From positions 1 through 7,870 of the forward strand of contig JAEYUL010000033.1 of assembly GCA_023432565.1 (NCBI GenBank): a stretch of DNA of 7,870 nt, read 5' to 3'. This DNA comes from Actinomycetes bacterium. Lineage in GTDB: Bacteria > Actinomycetota > Actinomycetes > Actinomycetales > Cellulomonadaceae. A program made the translations under genes and the position numbers. Under the pieces are notes generated by a model. The model was not told the DNA's origin and did not search any database. It saw only the letters and a program-made list of their open reading frames with translations. Shown here piece after piece: positions 1 to 4,899 of this stretch (positions are counted from its first letter, which is position 1; every line of letters begins with the position of its first letter).

Positions 1-2067
1 GTCTCGCTCGGGCAGAGCGTGTTCACCCGCGCGCAGCAGCAGATGATCGCGCTCGCGAAGGCCTACCCCGTCGACCGCCTGCTCGTCGTGTTCCGGCGCA
101 ACGCCGGCCTGTCGGTGAACGGCGCGAGCGCACCCGGCGGCTGGGAGGAGCTCGGCCCCGCGCCCGACGAGCAGCGCTGGGGCCCCGCCGAGTACGTGCG
201 CGGCCAGAACACGCGCGGCGCGGGCGGTCTGCTGCGCGGCCACTACGGCGGGCACTACCTGTCGATGCTCGCGATGGCGTACGCGACCACGGGAGACGAG
301 GCGATCCTGGCCAAGGTCGACGAGTTCGTCACCGGTCTCGAGCAGTGCCGCGCGGCGCTCGCCGCCACGGGCAAGTACTCCCACCCGGGGTTCCTCGCGG
401 CGTACGGCGAGTGGCAGTTCAGCGCGCTCGAGGCGTACGCGCCCTACGGCGAGATCTGGGCGCCCTGGTACACGTGCCACAAGATCCTCGCGGGCCTGCT
501 CGACGCGTACCGCTACACGGGCAACCCGCTCGCGCTGCAGCTCGCCGAGGGGATCGGGCGCTGGACGCACGGGCGCATGTCGGCGTGCACGGCGGAGCAG
601 CTCGAGCGCATGTGGCGGATCTTCTCCGGGGGCGAGTCGGGCGGGATGAACGAGGCGCTCGTCGACCTGTACACGCTGTCGTCGGCCGACGACCGGGACG
701 ACTTCCTGGCCGCGGCCAGGCAGTTCGACCTGCGCTCGCTCGTCGTGGACTGCGCCGAGAACCGCGACACGCTCACCGGCTGGCACGCCAACACGTGGGT
801 CCCGACGTTCGTCGGCTACGCCAAGCTCGGCTCCTGGACCGGCGACGCCACGTACACCGCGTCGGCGCGCAACTTCTACGACATGCTCGTGCCCGGGCGC
901 GTGTACGCGCACGGCGGCACGGGCGAGGGCGAGTTCTGGGGACCGCCCAACACCGTGGCGGGCGACATCGGCCCCCGCAACTCGGAGTCCTGCGCGGCGT
1001 ACAACATGCTCAAGGTCGCTCGTACGTTGTTCTTCGAGCGGCAGGACCCGGCGTACATGGACTACTTCGAGCGCACGCTGATCAACCACGTCCTCGGCGG
1101 CAAGCGCGACCTGGCGTCGACCACCAGCCCGCAGAACCTGTACATGTACCCGGTCCACCCCGGCGCCCGGAAGGAGTACGGCAGCGGGAACACCGGCACC
1201 TGCTGCGGGGGGACCGGGCTCGAGAGCCCGATGAAGTACCAGGACTCGATCTGGTTCCACTCCGCCGACGACTCCGCGCTGTGGGTCAACCTCTACCTCG
1301 CCTCCGAGCTGCGCTGGGCCGCACGCGGCATGCGGATCGTGCAGGAGGGCGGCTACCCGAACGCCGAGGACGCCACGATCCGCGTCGTCGAGGGCTCGGG
1401 CACGTTCGACCTGCGGCTGCGTGTGCCGGGCTGGGCGACGTCGTTCGTCGTCCAGGTCAACGGCGCGACGCTCGCGAGCACGGCCGACGGCACTGCGACG
1501 CCCGGCACCTACCTGTCGCTCGCGCGCACCTGGTCCGCGGGCGACGAGGTCACGCTGAGGATCGCGCTGCCGCTGCGCGCCGAGCCGACCGTCGACCGCG
1601 CCGACATCCTGTCCGTGCAGCGCGGGCCCGTGGTGCTGTCCGCACTGAGCTCGGCGACGACCTACCTCAAGCCACCCCTGTACGGCCACATGGACCTGGA
1701 CGGACTCCTGACGCACGACGTGCACGCCGACGAGTACGGCTACGTCACCATCGGCAAGCAGCAGTTCGAGCCCGCGTTCTCCGGGCAGGACGTGGCCTAC
1801 CACATGTACGTGCAGCGCTCGCAGAAGCGCGTGGTGTTCGCGGGCGTCGACGCACGGGCCGCCAACCCGACGCGTCCGGACGGCACGTCCTTCCTCGACG
1901 AGGTGTGGGCCGCCGCCCCGTTCACGGACAGACGCGCGTTCCTCGAGCACGTGCAAGCCGTCTCGGCGCAGTGGGTCGTCCAGCGGCTGATGAGCGCGAA
2001 GGACCGGCAGCGCGTGCTCGCCGCGGCGGCCCGCGCGCCCTTCGAGCGCCCGGCGGTCGCCCGGTGA
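1..2067 (+). CDS. Beta-L-arabinofuranosidase-type glycoside hydrolase (GH127/GH146, DUF1680 superfamily), 5'-truncated
   Basis: The frame is open from the first base to TGA 2065-2067. GTG 19 is unlikely to be the true start, because the reading begins inside the family's N-terminal region (LGQSVF..AQ..., then VDRLLVVFRRNAGL), so the true start and any signal peptide lie upstream. The (alpha/alpha)6-barrel signatures are clear: GGHYLSMLAMAYATTGD, APWYTCHKILAGLLDAY, and SESCAAYNMLKVARTLF (from 982). Known family chemistry uses a Zn-bound cysteine nucleophile with a glutamate acid/base. Here the ESC Glu (985-987) and Cys (991-993) plus the Cys-Cys pair of TGTCCGG (1201-1206) match the Zn ligands and nucleophile, the first Cys of the pair being the likely nucleophile. 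Glu 931-933 in GEFW is the likely acid/base. A beta-sandwich region follows from about 1390 (RLRVPGWA). The family releases L-arabinofuranose from plant glycans; the exact linkage, and GH127 versus GH146, cannot be decided by eye. It overlaps the next gene by 4 bp. Confidence 0.9.
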   Translation, partial: VSLGQSVFTRAQQQMIALAKAYPVDRLLVVFRRNAGLSVNGASAPGGWEELGPAPDEQRWGPAEYVRGQNTRGAGGLLRGHYGGHYLSMLAMAYATTGDEAILAKVDEFVTGLEQCRAALAATGKYSHPGFLAAYGEWQFSALEAYAPYGEIWAPWYTCHKILAGLLDAYRYTGNPLALQLAEGIGRWTHGRMSACTAEQLERMWRIFSGGESGGMNEALVDLYTLSSADDRDDFLAAARQFDLRSLVVDCAENRDTLTGWHANTWVPTFVGYAKLGSWTGDATYTASARNFYDMLVPGRVYAHGGTGEGEFWGPPNTVAGDIGPRNSESCAAYNMLKVARTLFFERQDPAYMDYFERTLINHVLGGKRDLASTTSPQNLYMYPVHPGARKEYGSGNTGTCCGGTGLESPMKYQDSIWFHSADDSALWVNLYLASELRWAARGMRIVQEGGYPNAEDATIRVVEGSGTFDLRLRVPGWATSFVVQVNGATLASTADGTATPGTYLSLARTWSAGDEVTLRIALPLRAEPTVDRADILSVQRGPVVLSALSSATTYLKPPLYGHMDLDGLLTHDVHADEYGYVTIGKQQFEPAFSGQDVAYHMYVQRSQKRVVFAGVDARAANPTRPDGTSFLDEVWAAAPFTDRRAFLEHVQAVSAQWVVQRLMSAKDRQRVLAAAARAPFERPAVAR
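2064..2067 (+). promoter_or_regulatory. GTGA stop-start overlap (translational coupling site)
   Basis: The GTG start of the secreted accessory protein and the TGA stop of the hydrolase share bases. No convincing Shine-Dalgarno sequence precedes this GTG (only a GGCGG run near 2050-2055). Translation therefore probably depends on ribosomes that have just finished the hydrolase, which would give coupled production of the two proteins. Confidence 0.75.
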
Positions 2068-4799
2068 CCGCCCGCCTCAGCCGGTTCGTCGCCGCTCTGG
2101 CCGCCGCCGCGCTCGTCGGGACCGGCGCGCTCGTCGGGACGTCTGCGGGAGCGGCACCGCGCTCGGTGGCCCTCGACCGCGGACCCGCGCCGCTGGCCGC
2201 ACCCCTGACGACCCCCGAGCCGGTCGTCGCCGCGAACGTCGCGCCGCTCGCCGACTCGAGCGTCAGCTACGTGCCCAGCTGGAACCGTTCCGCGACGCTC
2301 AACGACGGCACCCACCTGACGCCCGACACCCACGCCTCGGTGTGGGGCACGTGGGGCAGGTTCCTCGCGCAGCACTGGGCGCGCTACGACTGGGAGTGGC
2401 CCGTCACCGTCGACCGGTCCGTGGTCTGGTTCTGGAACGACGTCGCGGACGACGACAACGTCCACAACCCCGCGGCGTGGCGGCTGGAGTACCTCGACGC
2501 CTCGGGGGCGTTCCGGCCGGTCAGCGCCACGAGCTACCCGATCGCGAGCGGCCCGGGCGCGATCCTGGGGCCGAACGAGGTCACCTTCACCCCTGTCACG
2601 ACGACGGCGCTGCGCCTCGTCCTCGACGCGCAGGTCCGTGGCACGCCCGACCCGTACTACGCCGTCGCCGCCACGGAGTGGCAGGTCTGGGGCACGGGCG
2701 GCGTCGAGCCGCAGGTCCCCGAGCACCCGGACGCGCCGGTCGCGGTCGAGGACGTGGCCGTCCGCACGCTCGTCGGCCACGCGCCGTCCCTGCCCGACGA
2801 GGTCTGGCTGCTGCCCGAGAACGGGCCGTTGACGTACGTCGACGCGACGTGGGACGCCGCCCCGACGGGCGCGTACGACGAGGTGGGCGCGGTCGTCGTC
2901 ACGGGCGAGGCAGGTGTCGCGCAGCTGTCCGCGACCGTGCACGTCGTGGCCGACCTGACCTCGCCGGTCGAGGCGTTCGACCACACGACGACGATCACGA
3001 CCCCCGGCACGGCGCCGGTGTGCGCGCGCACCGTCATCGCGTGGCACGCCGACGGCAGCGCCGCCTCGACCCCGGTCACGTGGCAGGCGACGCGCCCGGC
3101 GGACCACGCCGACGCGGAGTCGCTGCTCGCGATCCCCGGTGCCGTGGCGGGTCAGGCGGCGGGCGTCGAGTGCACCGTGTGGGTGGTCGAACCTGCGTCC
3201 GACGAAGGAGCGCCGAGCGTCGCGCTCGAGCTCGACGCCGCCCCGACGGCCTCGGGCTGGCACACCGCGCCTCCGCAGGTGAGCGTGCGCGTCGTGGCGG
3301 GCGACGAACCCGTGGAGTCCGTCGAGCTGCGGCTCGGCGCGGGCGCGTGGCAGCCCTACGCGGGCCCGGTCACGCTCGCAGAGCAGGGCCTGGTGACCCT
3401 CACCGCGCGCGCCACCGACGCGCAGGCGCGCACGGGTCTGGCGACCCGCACCGTGCGGCTCGACACCCAGCCGCCGGTCACGCAGATCACGCACGTGCGC
3501 GGCGAGACGACCGCGACGGTCACGCTGACCGCCACGGACCCCGAGCCCGGTTCGGGCCTCGCGCAGACCCAGATCGCCCACGGCCTGCAGCCCGACCCCG
3601 GCGACGGCCTCATGTGGAGCACCTACGACGAGCCGGTCGTCGTCCCGCTGCGGCACGACACGCCCGTGTACGTCCACGTGCGCTCGGTGGACCTCGCCGG
3701 CAACCAGGAGCACACCCGCACGACCCGGCTCGCCGCCGCTGCGTTGGTCGTCGTGGCCGCGCAGGCACCCGTCATGACCGCGCCGCGGTGCGTGGACGGC
3801 AGGTCCCTCGACGGAACGGTCACGGTGCCGTCGGTTCCGGGCGTCGTCTACACGATCGGCGGCGTGACGGTCTCCGGGGCGATCCTCCTGGCCGCGGGCC
3901 AGACCGTGCACCTGGAGGCGCGCCCCGCCACCGGGTACGAGTTCGCCGGCGAGGCGCAGGTGGTGCAGTACCTGATCACCGCGACCACGCCGGGCTGCCT
4001 CGACGACCCGCGCAAGGTCGAGCCCGGCACCGTGACCGTCACCGGTCAGGCGCGCGTGGACCAGCGGCTGACCGCCTCGACGAGCGGCTGGGGTCCGGCG
4101 GGTGTGCGACTGAGCTACCAGTGGTACGCCGGCGGCGCGGCCGTCGCAGGCGCGACGACGCGCACGCTCGTCGTCGCGCCCGAGCACGTCGGCAAGCGCC
4201 TCGCGGTGCGGGTCACCGGCTTCGCCGACGGCCTCGTCAGCCGGTCCGTGCTCTCGGGTCAGAGCGCCGCGGTGGCCAGGGCCCGGTTCGTCGCACCCAA
4301 GCCACGGATCGCGGGCACCGTCGCCGTCGGCCAGACCGTGACCGCCCGGACCGGGACCTGGGAGCCCCGGGCCACCCTCACGTACCGCTGGTACGCCGAC
4401 GGCGAGCCGATCACCGGCGCGACGAAGGCCACGCTGCGGTTGTCGAAGGCGCTCGCGGGCCAGAAGCTCACGGTCCGGGTGACCGGTAGCCGGCCCGGGT
4501 ACGTCACGACGTCGGTCGTCTCGCCCGCGCGCACGTGGCGCCTGCAGTCCTCGACGCCGCGCATCACGGGGACGGTTGCCGCCGGCCGGAGCGTGCGCGC
4601 CGCACCGGGGACGTGGACCACCGGAACACGGCTGACGTACCAGTGGAAGCGCGACGGCGTCGCGATCAGGGGAGCCACAGGTCAGCGCTACACGGTGCGC
4701 TCCGCCGACCGCGGCGCGCGGCTGTCCGTCTCCGTCACCGGGACCAAGCGCGGCTACACGACGACCACCCGCACCTCGCCGGCGGCCCGCGTGCCCTGA
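2064..4799 (+). CDS. Secreted multidomain accessory protein: discoidin-like, Big_4 and tandem Ig-like modules, no catalytic domain seen
   Basis: The protein has 911 residues. The GTG start at 2064 is chosen because it opens a classical signal peptide (residues 1-30; Arg4 and Arg7, a long Ala/Leu/Val core, SAGA before AP) and shares GTGA with the previous stop. The open frame extends far upstream, but only as an out-of-frame shadow of the hydrolase gene. Domains: discoidin/F5-8C-like sandwich (about 58-210, NVAPLADSS to WQVWG) of the type usually fused to arabinofuranosidases; Big_4 Ig domain (233-297); second Big_4-like domain with Cys320 and Cys370 (about 300-378); two OmpL47-like Ig domains (384-469, 470-557); a module flanked by Cys576 and Cys645; three YQW/YRW-type Ig-like repeats (653-911). 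No LPXTG, transmembrane tail or dockerin is seen, so it is probably secreted free or held by binding. Likely role: substrate or cell-surface binding alongside the co-translated hydrolase (inference). I know no characterised homologue. Confidence 0.85.
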   Translation: MTARLSRFVAALAAAALVGTGALVGTSAGAAPRSVALDRGPAPLAAPLTTPEPVVAANVAPLADSSVSYVPSWNRSATLNDGTHLTPDTHASVWGTWGRFLAQHWARYDWEWPVTVDRSVVWFWNDVADDDNVHNPAAWRLEYLDASGAFRPVSATSYPIASGPGAILGPNEVTFTPVTTTALRLVLDAQVRGTPDPYYAVAATEWQVWGTGGVEPQVPEHPDAPVAVEDVAVRTLVGHAPSLPDEVWLLPENGPLTYVDATWDAAPTGAYDEVGAVVVTGEAGVAQLSATVHVVADLTSPVEAFDHTTTITTPGTAPVCARTVIAWHADGSAASTPVTWQATRPADHADAESLLAIPGAVAGQAAGVECTVWVVEPASDEGAPSVALELDAAPTASGWHTAPPQVSVRVVAGDEPVESVELRLGAGAWQPYAGPVTLAEQGLVTLTARATDAQARTGLATRTVRLDTQPPVTQITHVRGETTATVTLTATDPEPGSGLAQTQIAHGLQPDPGDGLMWSTYDEPVVVPLRHDTPVYVHVRSVDLAGNQEHTRTTRLAAAALVVVAAQAPVMTAPRCVDGRSLDGTVTVPSVPGVVYTIGGVTVSGAILLAAGQTVHLEARPATGYEFAGEAQVVQYLITATTPGCLDDPRKVEPGTVTVTGQARVDQRLTASTSGWGPAGVRLSYQWYAGGAAVAGATTRTLVVAPEHVGKRLAVRVTGFADGLVSRSVLSGQSAAVARARFVAPKPRIAGTVAVGQTVTARTGTWEPRATLTYRWYADGEPITGATKATLRLSKALAGQKLTVRVTGSRPGYVTTSVVSPARTWRLQSSTPRITGTVAAGRSVRAAPGTWTTGTRLTYQWKRDGVAIRGATGQRYTVRSADRGARLSVSVTGTKRGYTTTTRTSPAARVP
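2109..2144 (+). repeat. 18-bp tandem duplication inside a signal peptide
   Basis: Two adjacent 18-bp units (2109-2126 and 2127-2144) share their first 14 bases and encode ALVGTG then ALVGTS. Together they form the second half of the hydrophobic core and the approach to the cleavage site of the accessory protein. The reading frame is kept. Confidence 0.8.
4020..4796 (+). repeat. Three C-terminal Ig-like protein repeats of the accessory protein
   Basis: The repeats cover residues of about 653-740, 745-828 and 831-911. Each has the order (V/I)TG or IAG..., V.Q or AG, a W about 16-20 residues on, then a Y-Q/R-W core strand (SYQWYAGG, TYRWYADG, TYQWKRDG), a GAT turn, and VRVTG or VSVTG followed by a G.(V/T)(S/T) tail. 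Such repeats are common at the C-termini of secreted actinobacterial proteins and are thought to act as spacers or surface-binding units. The last one ends in a basic, Thr-rich tail (TKRGYTTTTRTSPAARVP). Similarity is at protein level; the DNA copies have diverged. Confidence 0.8.
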
Positions 4800-4899
4800 C
4801 CGACGGCCCCGCGGCTTCCGGATGCGCGGTCACTCGATCGGCGTAACGTCATGGAGGTGCGCCACCGCCGGCGCCGTTTTCCGGACGACCGGGGGCGTC
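4800..4899 (+). promoter_or_regulatory. Intergenic leader before the VWA surface-protein gene
   Basis: This 100-base gap is the only clear non-coding stretch in the window. It holds two weak inverted repeats: CCGCG (4809-4813) with CGCGG (4825-4829), and GCGCC (4859-4863) with GGCGC (4870-4874). The second is followed by CGTTTT (4875-4880), a shape that could weakly terminate the upstream operon or form a 5'-leader hairpin. A TAACGT hexamer at 4844-4849 could serve as a -10 element, but no well-spaced -35 partner was found. The gap probably contains a promoter for the downstream gene, but it cannot be placed with confidence. Confidence 0.35.
4891..4895 (+). promoter_or_regulatory. Probable ribosome binding site of the VWA protein
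   Basis: A GGGGG run lies four bases before ATG 4900. It is a weak Shine-Dalgarno match at slightly short spacing. It supports ATG 4900, which also begins a well-formed signal peptide. No in-frame start codon was found upstream within the leader. Confidence 0.45.

Noticed and set aside
345..2063. Open frame upstream of and continuous with the accessory protein, giving an apparent 1484-residue protein
   Set aside because: The upstream part is an Arg/Pro/Ala-rich out-of-frame reading of the hydrolase gene. The signal peptide at GTG 2064 marks the true start.
2040..2080. Frameshift or sequencing error splitting one fused enzyme gene
   Set aside because: The second frame begins at once with a well-formed signal peptide, which an ordinary fusion would not have in its middle. 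A natural overlapping gene pair is the simpler reading, though comparison with relatives would settle it.
1797..4187. Minus-strand open frame of 796 codons
   Set aside because: It is a shadow of GC-rich coding DNA: the translation is extremely Arg/Ala/Gly/Asp-rich with no domain pattern, and it lies opposite well-supported genes.
2342..4489. Plus-strand open frame of 715 codons in another frame
   Set aside because: Arg/Ala/Gly-rich low-complexity translation overlapping the recognisable Ig-domain protein; a frame shadow.
4020..4796. CRISPR-like or DNA-level direct repeats
   Set aside because: The periodicity is a protein-domain repeat; the DNA copies are diverged and have no short constant repeat with unique spacers.
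4859..4880. Intrinsic terminator (GC hairpin followed by TTTT)
   Set aside because: The stem is only five pairs, the T run is four bases, and it lies 60 bases past the stop, close to the next start. It is kept only as a weak possibility within the intergenic entry.
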